A stretch of 43,574 bases of DNA from NCBI RefSeq assembly GCF_010367435.1, contig NZ_WJWY01000018.1, forward strand, positions 1 through 43,574, written 5' to 3'. The notes under the pieces were generated by a model. The model saw only the letters and a list, made by a program, of their open reading frames with translations, was not told where the DNA came from and made no database searches. A program made the translations under genes and the position numbers. This DNA comes from Fusobacterium sp. IOR10 (GTDB taxonomy: Bacteria > Fusobacteriota > Fusobacteriia > Fusobacteriales > Fusobacteriaceae). Each line of letters begins with the position of its first letter. The stretch's first letter is position 1. This document shows, piece by piece, positions 1-8,038 of the stretch.

Positions 1-103
1 TTTGAACAGCCTTAAACTCCTTAAAAATAGAAGCAGGAATTCGACTTTTCAATTCTATTTCAGAAAAGTGATTTGTTCCAAAAATTTCTAGCATGTTATT
101 CAT
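1..103 (-). CDS. glnN: glutamine synthetase type III, N-terminus only (partial)
   Basis: The first 34 codons of a leftward gene are visible and the rest lies beyond the window's left edge. The ATG at 103 sits 7 bases downstream of a strong AGGAGG (111-116 on the plus strand as CCTCCT). A second in-frame ATG at 94 is less well placed. The peptide begins MNNMLEIFGTNHFSEIELKS and continues with RIPASIFKEFKAVQ. This resembles the start of GlnN-type (type III) glutamine synthetases, where a short IFG segment is followed by a 'R-L-P-K-x-x-Y/F-K' stretch. That enzyme makes glutamine from glutamate, ammonia and ATP. The match rests on family memory of a short region, so another product is possible. 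It diverges from ptsI across 196 bp. Confidence 0.55.
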   Translation of the reverse strand, partial: MNNMLEIFGTNHFSEIELKSRIPASIFKEFKAVQ

Positions 104-166
104 TAAAATACCTCCTAAAAGCAAAAACAAAACAAAAAAATACCTTTTAAAAATATATTAATGGAA

Positions 167-195
167 ATTTTAGCATAATTTTTTTTCAAATACAA
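167..195 (-). promoter_or_regulatory. predicted sigma-70 promoter of the leftward glnN-like gene
   Basis: Read on the minus strand, TTGTAT (190-195) and TAAAAT (167-172) are separated by 17 bases, with a TGC extended -10 immediately before the -10 hexamer. It points toward the ATG at 103 and would leave a leader of about 55 bases. The AT-richness makes chance matches common, so confidence is moderate. Confidence 0.45.
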
Positions 196-235
196 ATAAA
201 AAAATAAAAATATATAGCAAAATAAATTAAATAAA

Positions 236-264
236 TTGAAAAAAACCTTTAAATAATATATAAT
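236..264 (+). promoter_or_regulatory. predicted sigma-70 promoter of the pts-ispH-rpsA operon
   Basis: TTGAAA (236-241) and a perfect TATAAT (259-264) are separated by exactly 17 bases. The expected start is near 271, about 30 bases before the ptsI ATG at 300, which is preceded by an AAAGGA Shine-Dalgarno sequence at 288-293. Confidence 0.7.
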
Positions 265-299
265 TTAAAAGGAAAACTATTATTTATAAAGGAAAATAT

Positions 300-2030
300 A
301 TGGAAAAAATATATGGAAAAGGAATATACGAAGGGGTAGTAATTGGGAAACCGTTTTTAAAGTATGAAAAGAAAATAGAAATAGAATCATATTCTTTAGA
401 AGATGAAGATATTGAAAAGGAAATTTTAAGATACAAAGAAGGAATAAAGTTTGCACAAAGTAAGTTATCTAAATTAATAAATGATTTAAAAAGTAAAGTT
501 GATAAAAAGGATCTACAGATATTAATTGTGCATTTTGAGATTCTAAATGATTCTGTTATTCTTAAAGAAATAGAGGATATGATTAGAAAGGAAAAAATCA
601 ATGTAGAAGAAGTAGTAAAAAAAGTTTTGGGAAAATATATAGACTTATTTTCTAAAAAAACAAATTTACTCTATCAACAAAGAGCTTCAGATTTAAAGGA
701 TATAAGAGATAGATTATTATTTGCTCTAATAAGAAGAAAAGAACTTTATAATAATGTAGAGGGGAAAATATTAATAGCCAAAGAGATATTACCATCTGAA
801 TTATTAGAATTAGTTAATAATCATGTTGAAATAAAAGGTATTATAATGGAATTTTCAGGAACAACTTCTCATGTGGCAATATTAGCAAAGTCACTAGAGA
901 TACCAACTTTCATGGGAGGAAAGGATTTATTTTCTGAAAAATGGAGTGATAAGATTATACTAGATACTTATCACCTTAAGGCAAGGGTTATAAATAACCC
1001 TATTCCAGAAGTTATAAGAGAGTATAAAAAATTACAAAAATTTATAAAAAAAGAAGATGAAGAAATTCAAAAAAACATAGACATGCCATCAATAACACTA
1101 GATGGAGTTAAAATAAATCTAGATTTTAATGCAGATCAGAATATAGATTTAAATGTTTTGAAAAAAACAAATCCACGTGGGATAGGACTTCTTAGAACAG
1201 AGTTTATTTACATGGAAAGAAATAATTTACCAACAGAACAAGAACAAGTGGATATTTATAATAAAATAAGTCAGGAAATTGGAAATGAAAAGCCTATAAT
1301 AATAAGAACTCTAGATATTGGAGCAGATAAAAAATTATCCTACTGTCCAATGGACGCTGAAGAGAATCCATCCCTTGGAGAAAGAGGAATAAGATTTACT
1401 TTAAGAAGAAAAAGGATATTAAGAACTCAACTGAGAGCAATATTGAGAAGCGCTTACGGGAAAAAAATAAAAATTATGCATCCAATGATATCCTCTAGAT
1501 CTGAGATTTTAAAAATCAAACAAATTTTAGACGAAGTAAAAGAAGAATTAAGAAGCGAAGGATTAAATTTTAAAGAAGATATAGAGACAGGTATTATGGT
1601 AGAAGTTCCTTCAGTCATATTTATGGCAAGAGAATTAGCTGAAGAAATAGATTTTTTTTCCATAGGAACTAACGATTTGGCTCAGTATATTTTAGCAGCA
1701 GATAGATTTTCTCAAAAAGAAAATGAACTTTATGATTACTATCACCCTGCAGTTTTAAGAGGGATAAATATATTAGCTGAAGTGGGAAGAGAAAAAAATA
1801 AAAATGTTTCTGTTTGTGGAGAAATGGGAGGAGAATTAGTAGGAATAGTTATACTTTTAAGTTTTGGAATAAAGGATTTAAGTATGGCTAAAACTTTTAT
1901 ACCTAGAGCAAGAAATATAGTTAGAAAAATAAAATTCAACGATTTGGGAGAATTAAAACATAAAATATTAAACTGTAGAGATTCAGATGAAGTTAAAAAG
2001 ACAGTGAAGAGTTTCATAGAAAAATTATAA
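300..2030 (+). CDS. ptsI: phosphoenolpyruvate-protein phosphotransferase (PTS enzyme I)
   Basis: Enzyme I takes phosphate from phosphoenolpyruvate and passes it to HPr, energising PTS sugar uptake. It is a cytosolic protein of 576 residues, the usual family length. The N-terminal half carries the phospho-histidine signature with SGTTSHVAILAKS, placing the active His at residue 191 (His189 in E. coli). The C-terminal barrel contains GERGIRFTLRR (360-370), EVPSVIFMARE (435-445), the SIGTNDLAQY segment (454-463) and CGEMGGE with the proton-donor Cys506. The ATG at 300 is supported by AAAGGA at 288-293. ptsH starts just past the stop, so the two are co-translated from the upstream promoter. Identification is secure. 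Confidence 0.97.
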   Translation: MEKIYGKGIYEGVVIGKPFLKYEKKIEIESYSLEDEDIEKEILRYKEGIKFAQSKLSKLINDLKSKVDKKDLQILIVHFEILNDSVILKEIEDMIRKEKINVEEVVKKVLGKYIDLFSKKTNLLYQQRASDLKDIRDRLLFALIRRKELYNNVEGKILIAKEILPSELLELVNNHVEIKGIIMEFSGTTSHVAILAKSLEIPTFMGGKDLFSEKWSDKIILDTYHLKARVINNPIPEVIREYKKLQKFIKKEDEEIQKNIDMPSITLDGVKINLDFNADQNIDLNVLKKTNPRGIGLLRTEFIYMERNNLPTEQEQVDIYNKISQEIGNEKPIIIRTLDIGADKKLSYCPMDAEENPSLGERGIRFTLRRKRILRTQLRAILRSAYGKKIKIMHPMISSRSEILKIKQILDEVKEELRSEGLNFKEDIETGIMVEVPSVIFMARELAEEIDFFSIGTNDLAQYILAADRFSQKENELYDYYHPAVLRGINILAEVGREKNKNVSVCGEMGGELVGIVILLSFGIKDLSMAKTFIPRARNIVRKIKFNDLGELKHKILNCRDSDEVKKTVKSFIEKL

Positions 2031-2041
2031 GGATGGGAAAT

Positions 2042-2311
2042 ATGAAAAAAATTGAGGTTGAAATAAAAAACAAAGCAGGACTACATGCAAGACCATCATC
2101 GTTATTTGTACAAGTGGCCACTGGTTTTGATTCAGAAATAAAGGTTAGATATGATGACGAGGAGATAAATGGGAAAAGTATTATGGGATTAATGCTTTTA
2201 GCAGCAGAGCAAGGTAGAAAATTAGAATTAGAAGCAGATGGAAATGATGAAGATGAAATGTTAGAAGCTCTTAAAAAATTAGTGGAAGTAGAAAAATTTG
2301 GTGAAGAATAA
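2042..2311 (+). CDS. ptsH: phosphocarrier protein HPr
   Basis: HPr receives phosphate from enzyme I and donates it to PTS EIIA domains. I prefer the ATG at 2042 to the one at 2033. The Shine-Dalgarno AAGGAT at 2029-2034 is well spaced only for 2042, and that start gives 89 residues with the catalytic histidine at exactly position 15 (KAGLHARPS). The regulatory serine falls at exactly 46 in GKSIMGLM, the site HPr kinase/phosphorylase modifies in Gram-positive-type carbon regulation. No hprK gene is in the window. The stop codon overlaps the ispH start as TAATG, which implies translational coupling. The unusual feature is the linkage of a sugar PTS pair to isoprenoid and ribosomal genes. Confidence 0.96.
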   Translation: MKKIEVEIKNKAGLHARPSSLFVQVATGFDSEIKVRYDDEEINGKSIMGLMLLAAEQGRKLELEADGNDEDEMLEALKKLVEVEKFGEE

Positions 2312-3195
2312 TGAAAATAATTAGAGCTAATAAAATGGGTTTTTGTTTTGGAGTTTCTGGCGCTATTAATTTATGTGAAAATATTTCAGAAGATAGAAAA
2401 CTTTATGATAAAACTTATATTTTAGGAATGTTAGTTCATAACAAAAATGTTGTAAAGGACATGGAAAAAAAGGGATTTATAACTATTTCTGAGGAAGATT
2501 TGCTTTTAAAAAAAGTTAAATTTAATAAAAAAGATTTAATAATTATAAGAGCACACGGGACAACAGAAGAAATTTATGATATACTAAAGAGAAGTGAGAT
2601 TAAAATTATTGATGCAACTTGTATTTTTGTGAAAAAAATAAGAGAAACATTAATTGAAGAAGAAAAAAATGGAAAAGAAATTATATTTATAGGAGATAAA
2701 AATCATCCAGAGGTAAAGGGAATAGTTTCTTTTGGCATGCATGTAAATGTGTTAGCTGGTTATGAAGAATTCTTAAATTTTAAAGTAGAAACAAATAAAA
2801 AATATTGTTTGTTGACTCAAACTACTCTAAATAAAGAAATGTTTTTTAAAATCAAAAAAAAAATAGAAAATAACTATGAAAATATAGAAATTTTTAGTAA
2901 AATATGTGGAGCAACTCACGAAAGACAAATAGCAGTTGAAAAATTAGCAAGGGAAGTAGACATAATTTTAATAGTTGGAGATTTAGCAAGTTCAAATACT
3001 AGAAAATTATATGATTTGTCAAAAAGTATAAATAGCAGAAGTTATTTAATACAAAATAAAAATGAATTAAAAAAAGAATGGTTAAAAAACATTGAAACAA
3101 TAGGAATAACAGCAGGAGCATCAACACCAGAAAAAATAATATTAGAGATAGAAAAAGATATAAGGGGGAATTTTGATGACAAACATGGATTATAA
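2311..3195 (+). CDS. ispH: 4-hydroxy-3-methylbut-2-enyl diphosphate reductase (IspH/LytB)
   Basis: IspH is the last enzyme of the MEP pathway. It reduces HMBPP to isopentenyl and dimethylallyl diphosphate using a [4Fe-4S] cluster. The three cluster cysteines are visible at residues 12 (GFCFG), 104 (DATC) and 199 (ICGATHERQ). HNK (43-45), AHGTT (81-85), HPEVKG (132-137), LTQTT (168-172) and the SSNTRKLY and TAGAST motifs also match the family. The length of 294 residues is normal for a stand-alone IspH. It starts inside the ptsH stop and ends 20 bases inside rpsA in a different frame. In a number of related bacteria IspH and S1 form one polypeptide; here they are separate (see findings). The pathway's first enzyme, dxs, is also in the window. 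Confidence 0.96.
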   Translation: MKIIRANKMGFCFGVSGAINLCENISEDRKLYDKTYILGMLVHNKNVVKDMEKKGFITISEEDLLLKKVKFNKKDLIIIRAHGTTEEIYDILKRSEIKIIDATCIFVKKIRETLIEEEKNGKEIIFIGDKNHPEVKGIVSFGMHVNVLAGYEEFLNFKVETNKKYCLLTQTTLNKEMFFKIKKKIENNYENIEIFSKICGATHERQIAVEKLAREVDIILIVGDLASSNTRKLYDLSKSINSRSYLIQNKNELKKEWLKNIETIGITAGASTPEKIILEIEKDIRGNFDDKHGL

Positions 3196-4768
3196 CGAAT
3201 TTGAGGCACTACTAGCAGAGTACCTACCAGAAGAAGGGAAAAGCGGGGAGAAAGTAGTAGGGACAATAGAAAGTAAAGAAAGAAACTTTACTTATTTAGA
3301 TGTTCCTAGCCAAGTAACAACAGTTAGAGTGAAAACTGAAGAATTAGAAAAATATAATGTTGGTGATGAAATAGAAGTAATCCTAGTCGGGGAAACACCA
3401 GAAGGAGAATTTTTAATTGGTTCTAGAAGAAGAATTGAAATGGAAACTGGATGGCAACAATTAAAAGATGCTTACGAGGCTAAAGAAAAATTAGTTGGAA
3501 GAGTAGTAAGAGAAGTAAGAGGTGGATATATATTAGAAATATTCTCTCATCAAGTATTCTTACCAAAATCTCTTTCTGAAACAAGAAATGGACAAAAAAT
3601 ATTAGGAAAAGACGTAGAAGTTTTAATAAAAGAATTAAAAGAAGAAAGAAAAGGTAAAAAAATAACAGTTTCAAGAAGAGACGTAGCAGTAGCTGTAAGA
3701 AACGAAGAATTTGCTAAAATAAATTTAGGAGATGTTCTTGAAGGAACAATTTCTGAAATATTACCATTTGGAATAGTAGTAACTCTTGGTCATTTAAGAG
3801 GATTTATACATATTTCTGAAATTTCTTGGAAAAAAGCTGAGAAAATAGAAGGATTCGAATTAGGACAAACACTAACTGTAAAAGTTATTCAATTGGAAGA
3901 AGAAAAGAAAAACATAAAATTGTCATTAAAAGCTCTAACAGTAAATCCATGGGAAACAGCAAAAGAACAATATAAAATAGGTGACGTTGTTGAAGGTAAA
4001 GTTACTAAAATATTACAATATGGAGTATTAGTAGAAATTATGGATGGAGTAGAAGGATTAGTTCATGTTTCTGACTTCACTTGGAATAAAAAGAAAGTAG
4101 CTATTTCAGAATTTGCAAAATTAGGAGATTCTTTAAAAGTTCAAATACTTGAATTTAAACCAGAAGGAAGAAAATTAAAATTAGGTGTAAAACAATTATC
4201 AGCTGATCCATGGGAAACAGCTGGGGAAAAATATAAAATAGGAACAAAATTAACTGGAAAAGTAGCAGAAGTTAAAGCTTATGGAATATTTGTAGAAGTA
4301 GAAGAAGGAATAGATGTATTTATACATCAAGCAGATTTCTGTTGGGTAGGAAACAAGAAATTTGAAAAAGGTCAAGAAATTAATTGTGAAGTTATCGAAT
4401 TAGATCTTGATGCTAAAAAAATCAAAGGAAGCATTAAAGTTTTAGAAAAAAGTCCTTGGGAAACAGTTATGGAAAACTATAAAGTTGGAGATATTGTTGA
4501 AAAACCAATAAAAAATATCCAAGATTTTGGTTTATTTGTAAAAATTGAAGAAGGAATAGATGGGTTTATACCAACTCAATTAGTTTCTAGAGATTATATA
4601 AAAGATTTAAAAGAAACATTTAATATTGGAGATTCTGTACTAGGGAAAATAATTGAAATTGACACAGAAAGACAAAAAATAAAAATATCAATAAAAGCTT
4701 ATGAATTAGAATCAGAAAAAAGAGAACAAAGAGAATTAATCGAGAAATATGGTACTGCAGGGGAATAA
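3176..4768 (+). CDS. rpsA: 30S ribosomal protein S1 (six S1 repeats)
   Basis: S1 binds mRNA at the 30S subunit and helps start translation. The 530-residue product shows six S1/OB units. The first two are divergent (around residues 20-85 and 100-170). The other four are clear, each with a G-x-V-x-x-I/V start, a central F/Y-G and a G-F/L-I/V-H segment such as LRGFIHISEISW and VEGLVHVSDFTW. SPWETV or DPWETA linkers separate repeats. The start is ATG 3176, 7 bases after AAGGGGG (3162-3168). A TTG one codon upstream is not needed. The gene overlaps the end of ispH by 20 bases and ends just before a strong terminator. Confidence 0.94.
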   Translation: MTNMDYNEFEALLAEYLPEEGKSGEKVVGTIESKERNFTYLDVPSQVTTVRVKTEELEKYNVGDEIEVILVGETPEGEFLIGSRRRIEMETGWQQLKDAYEAKEKLVGRVVREVRGGYILEIFSHQVFLPKSLSETRNGQKILGKDVEVLIKELKEERKGKKITVSRRDVAVAVRNEEFAKINLGDVLEGTISEILPFGIVVTLGHLRGFIHISEISWKKAEKIEGFELGQTLTVKVIQLEEEKKNIKLSLKALTVNPWETAKEQYKIGDVVEGKVTKILQYGVLVEIMDGVEGLVHVSDFTWNKKKVAISEFAKLGDSLKVQILEFKPEGRKLKLGVKQLSADPWETAGEKYKIGTKLTGKVAEVKAYGIFVEVEEGIDVFIHQADFCWVGNKKFEKGQEINCEVIELDLDAKKIKGSIKVLEKSPWETVMENYKVGDIVEKPIKNIQDFGLFVKIEEGIDGFIPTQLVSRDYIKDLKETFNIGDSVLGKIIEIDTERQKIKISIKAYELESEKREQRELIEKYGTAGE

Positions 4769-4796
4769 TTTATCTCTGTAAAAGTTAAAAAAAACT

Positions 4797-4824
4797 ACCT
4801 CGCTAAATTTTAGCGAGGTTTTTT
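4797..4824 (+). terminator. intrinsic terminator after rpsA
   Basis: CCTCGCTA (4798-4805) pairs perfectly with TAGCGAGG (4811-4818) around a five-base AATTT loop and is followed by six T residues (4819-4824). It closes the ptsI-ptsH-ispH-rpsA operon. Confidence 0.9.
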
Positions 4825-4825
4825 A

Positions 4826-4834
4826 TGTTATAAT
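4826..4834 (+). promoter_or_regulatory. extended -10 promoter of the adenosine-deaminase-like gene
   Basis: TGTTATAAT is a perfect extended -10 element (TG-n-TATAAT). The position where a -35 would sit falls inside the preceding terminator stem and has no good hexamer, so the extended -10 probably carries the promoter. The ATG follows about 30 bases downstream. Confidence 0.6.
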
Positions 4835-4864
4835 ATAAATATAAATTGATGTGGGGTGATATTT

Positions 4865-6334
4865 ATGAATGAAGAAAAATTTAAAGAATTGAAAAAAAAT
4901 ACACCAGAACTTATTATGTTTTTAAAGGGAATGCCAAAGGGTGGAGATTTACACAATCATTCTCTAGGTGGGGGATACGCTGAAATAATTTATGAAGAAG
5001 CTATTAAAAATAATGATTTTTATGATCTAAGGACACATAAATTTTTAAATAAAAAAGAATATAAAAATTCAGATAAAAGTGAAAAAATTATATCTATAAA
5101 ATTATTAGAAAAAAATCATATAGAAGATTATTTTGATAATTATAGTATGAGAGGATTAAAAAATAAAAAAGATGGAGCTAGTCATTTTTTTAATACTTTT
5201 ACCAATGTTTTAAGTACCAAAATAAAAGAAGAAGAATTAATATTAGAAATTTTAAAAAGAAATCAACTGGAAAATATGAGTTATGTGGAAATGATATCAG
5301 ATTGCGTACCTACAAATTTAATTGAGAAGTTTAAAGCATCATTTGACATTGACGAGACTTTTAATTTAAAAAAGATTCAAAGCTACTGTAAAATTTTGGG
5401 AAAAAATATAACAAAAGAAAATATGTCTAAATTAAATTTATTTTTAGACAATAGAGAAGAATTTTTGAAAAAAAATGGAATAAGAGATGTGGAAGTTGGG
5501 TATATGCCATATTTAAGAAGAATGACTTGTGATTTGGAAGTTTTCTTTATAGAGGCTTATTTATTTATTTTGTCATCTTGTTGGGATTCTAGGATTGTTG
5601 GGGTAAATGTAGTTGAAATAGAAGATTCTTTAGGAGCTAGAAGAAATTTTCAAGGACAGCTTAAAATATTAAGATATTTATATGAATATTTTAATATTAT
5701 GTTTCCTAAGAAAGAAATTAATTTGTCAATTCATGCTGGAGAGTTAACTATTGAAAGGGAAACTCTGGAAAATATGCAAGATAGAATTGTGAGCACAATA
5801 TTTTTAACAAGAAACAAACTAAAGAGAAAATTTCCTATAGCAAAAAGAATAGGTCATGGTGTAAGTGTTCAGTGGGAAACTAAGGAAACATTGGAAATAA
5901 TGTCAGAAAAAAAGATTCCAGTGGAGATATGTCTAACAAGCAATGAAATAGTTTTGGGAGTGTCAGGGAAAGAACATCCTTTTAATTTGTATAAAAAATA
6001 CAATGTGCCAATGGTTATTTGTACAGATGATGAAGCAGTTAGTAGGGGAAATATTGTTATAGAATATTTAAAAGCAATAGAAAGATATGACATTAATTAT
6101 TGTGAATTAAAATGTTTAATTAAAAATTCCTTGGAATATTCATTTTTAGAAGGGGAAAGTTTATATGTTGATAGAAATTGTGAAATATTTAGATCAGAAT
6201 TTTCTGGAATGAAAACAATAGAAGAGTTAGAAAAAGGGATTGTTGCAAACAAAAATCTAATTTTATTGAATAAAAAGTTAAAAATGCAGTTGGAATTGGA
6301 AAAAAAGATATTGGAATTTGAAAGAAACTATTAA
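4865..6334 (+). CDS. adenosine deaminase-superfamily protein (ADGF/CECR1-like)
   Basis: This is a zinc-dependent deaminase of the adenosine/AMP deaminase fold, probably converting a purine nucleoside such as adenosine to inosine. The metal and catalytic motifs occur in family order: DLHNH with two histidines (residues 30 and 32), SIHAGE with the catalytic Glu, KRIGHG, CLTSN, and CTDDEA with the paired aspartates. The 489-residue length and the long insert between the first motif and HAGE are closer to ADGF/CECR1-type deaminases than to the compact 330-residue Add. There is no signal peptide, so it should be cytosolic. The ATG at 4865 is chosen because GGGG (4853-4856) lies 8 bases upstream; an in-frame GTG at 4856 overlaps that site. 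The gene stands alone between a terminator and a new promoter. Exact substrate is not provable. Confidence 0.82.
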   Translation: MNEEKFKELKKNTPELIMFLKGMPKGGDLHNHSLGGGYAEIIYEEAIKNNDFYDLRTHKFLNKKEYKNSDKSEKIISIKLLEKNHIEDYFDNYSMRGLKNKKDGASHFFNTFTNVLSTKIKEEELILEILKRNQLENMSYVEMISDCVPTNLIEKFKASFDIDETFNLKKIQSYCKILGKNITKENMSKLNLFLDNREEFLKKNGIRDVEVGYMPYLRRMTCDLEVFFIEAYLFILSSCWDSRIVGVNVVEIEDSLGARRNFQGQLKILRYLYEYFNIMFPKKEINLSIHAGELTIERETLENMQDRIVSTIFLTRNKLKRKFPIAKRIGHGVSVQWETKETLEIMSEKKIPVEICLTSNEIVLGVSGKEHPFNLYKKYNVPMVICTDDEAVSRGNIVIEYLKAIERYDINYCELKCLIKNSLEYSFLEGESLYVDRNCEIFRSEFSGMKTIEELEKGIVANKNLILLNKKLKMQLELEKKILEFERNY

Positions 6335-6344
6335 TATAAAAAGC

Positions 6345-6373
6345 TTTAAAAAATAAGACTTAAATGGTATAAT
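6345..6373 (+). promoter_or_regulatory. predicted promoter upstream of the DUF445 gene
   Basis: TATAAT (6368-6373) is preceded by a TGG extended -10 and, 17 bases upstream, by TTTAAA (6345-6350). It begins right after the previous gene's stop and is the last recognisable promoter before the long run of genes to 23768. Confidence 0.6.
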
Positions 6374-6412
6374 AGTTTATAAAAAATAAAGATAATAGGA
6401 GAAAGTGTAAAA

Positions 6413-7027
6413 ATGAATCAAGAGTTAATTTTAAAGGGGATTATTTTAATTATAATAGGATCTTTAATAGGATGGACTACAAATTATATTGCTATAAAAA
6501 TGTTATTTAGACCTTACAAAGAGATAAAATTAGGTTTTTTTAAAATACAAGGATTGATTCCTAAAAGAAAACATGAAATTGGGGAAGGAATAGCAGAAGT
6601 TGTAGATAAAGAATTACTTTCTTTGGAGGATATAACTTCTAAAATATCAAGTGAAGATATTGAAAAAAGGATTGGAGATTTAATAGATAAAGTTTTAAAA
6701 AATAAATTAAAAGATGAAATTTTAAGTTTATTTCCAATGGCAGCTTTGTTTTTAAATGATAGTATGTTAGAAAAAATTAAAGAAGCTATTAAAAATAGTA
6801 TAATTGGAAATAAAGACGAAATGATAAAGTTATTTATAGAATATTTGCAAGAAAAAGTAGATATTAAGGAAATAGTTATAAAAAAAGTAGATGCATTTTC
6901 TTTAGAAAAAATAGAAGAAATAATCTGTGAACTTGCAAAAAAAGAATTAAAGCATATAGAAATTATAGGAGCGATATTAGGCGCAATTATAGGTGCTGTT
7001 CAGTTTATTTTAATTAGTTTTATATAA
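6413..7027 (+). CDS. DUF445 family membrane protein
   Basis: This 204-residue protein has one hydrophobic helix at each end (about 8-30 and 183-203) and a long charged, mostly helical middle. The N-terminal segment has the DUF445 signature: GWTTNYIAIKMLFRPY followed by GLIPKRKHEIGEGIAEVVDKELL. The family (including B. subtilis YheB) has no well-established biochemical role. The C-terminal helix is glycine-rich (GAILGAIIGAVQF), as seen at the end of family members. The start ATG has AGGAGA 9 bases upstream. It is first in the long run and is followed by ruvB after 15 bases. Confidence 0.8.
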   Translation: MNQELILKGIILIIIGSLIGWTTNYIAIKMLFRPYKEIKLGFFKIQGLIPKRKHEIGEGIAEVVDKELLSLEDITSKISSEDIEKRIGDLIDKVLKNKLKDEILSLFPMAALFLNDSMLEKIKEAIKNSIIGNKDEMIKLFIEYLQEKVDIKEIVIKKVDAFSLEKIEEIICELAKKELKHIEIIGAILGAIIGAVQFILISFI

Positions 7028-7042
7028 TTAAGGAGAATAGTT

Positions 7043-8035
7043 TTGGATGATAGAATAGTTACAGACAAAGAAATATTAATCGAATCGGATATCCAAAAAA
7101 ATCTTAGACCTAAGAGATTTCATGATTATATAGGTCAATCTAAATTGAAGGAAAAAATGCAAATTTTTATAGAAGCTGCTAAAAGAAGAGAGAGTTGTAT
7201 GGATCATATTTTATTATATGGACCACCTGGTCTTGGAAAGACAACTCTTGCTGGAGTTATTGCAAACGAGATGAATGTAAGCTTAAAAATAACTTCAGGG
7301 CCAGTGTTAGATAAAGCTGGAGATTTAGCAGCTATTTTAACGTCTTTAGAAGAAAATGATATTTTATTTATAGATGAGATACATAGATTGAATACATCAG
7401 TTGAAGAAATATTATATCCAGCAATGGAAGACGGAGAATTAGATATAATAATTGGAAAAGGACCTGCTGCTAGATCAATTAGAATAGAATTACCTAGATT
7501 TACTCTTATTGGAGCCACAACAAGAGTTGGATTACTTAGTTCACCTCTAAGGGATAGATTTGGAGTAACTCATAGAATGGATTATTATAATAATTTAGAA
7601 TTAATGGAAATAATTATAAGAGGTGCAAAGGTATTAGATGTTGCAATAGACAAAGAAGGAGCAAGCGAAATTGCAAAAAGAAGTAGAGGGACCCCTAGAA
7701 TAGCTAACAGATTTTTAAAAAGAGTGAGGGATTATTCTGAAATAAGGGGAAATGGAATAATTACTAGAAAAACAGTATTAGAAACTCTAGAATTATTAGG
7801 TGTAGACAAAGATGGTCTAGATGAATTAGACAGAGGTATAATTTTATCAATTATAAAAAATTATAATGGTGGGCCAGTGGGAATTGAAACTTTGTCCCTT
7901 ATGCTAGGAGAAGATAAGAGAACAATAGAAGAGGTTTACGAACCTTATTTAGTTAAAAAAGGATATATAAAGAGAACTCCAAGAGGGAGAATGATTACTG
8001 AAAAAGCTAGAAAGCATTTTGAGGTTAAGGAGTGA
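7043..8035 (+). CDS. ruvB: Holliday junction branch-migration helicase RuvB
   Basis: RuvB is the hexameric AAA+ motor that, with RuvA, drives branch migration of Holliday junctions. The 330-residue product shows Walker [10 protein letters not shown] (60-68), Walker B DEIHRL (111-116), the sensor GATTR (157-161) and the arginine-finger region SSPLRDRFG (166-174). A C-terminal winged helix ends with [14 protein letters not shown]. The start codon is TTG at 7043. AAGGAG at 7030-7035 is well placed for it, the next in-frame ATG would remove the N-terminal lobe, and the nearby ATG at 7047 is out of frame. ruvA and ruvC are not adjacent. Confidence 0.96.
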   Translation: MDDRIVTDKEILIESDIQKNLRPKRFHDYIGQSKLKEKMQIFIEAAKRRESCMDHILLYGPPGLGKTTLAGVIANEMNVSLKITSGPVLDKAGDLAAILTSLEENDILFIDEIHRLNTSVEEILYPAMEDGELDIIIGKGPAARSIRIELPRFTLIGATTRVGLLSSPLRDRFGVTHRMDYYNNLELMEIIIRGAKVLDVAIDKEGASEIAKRSRGTPRIANRFLKRVRDYSEIRGNGIITRKTVLETLELLGVDKDGLDELDRGIILSIIKNYNGGPVGIETLSLMLGEDKRTIEEVYEPYLVKKGYIKRTPRGRMITEKARKHFEVKE

Positions 8036-8038
8036 TAA

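Noticed and set aside
3173-3175. TTG as the rpsA start
   Set aside because: ATG at 3176 is one codon later with ideal spacing to AAGGGGG, so the TTG is unnecessary.
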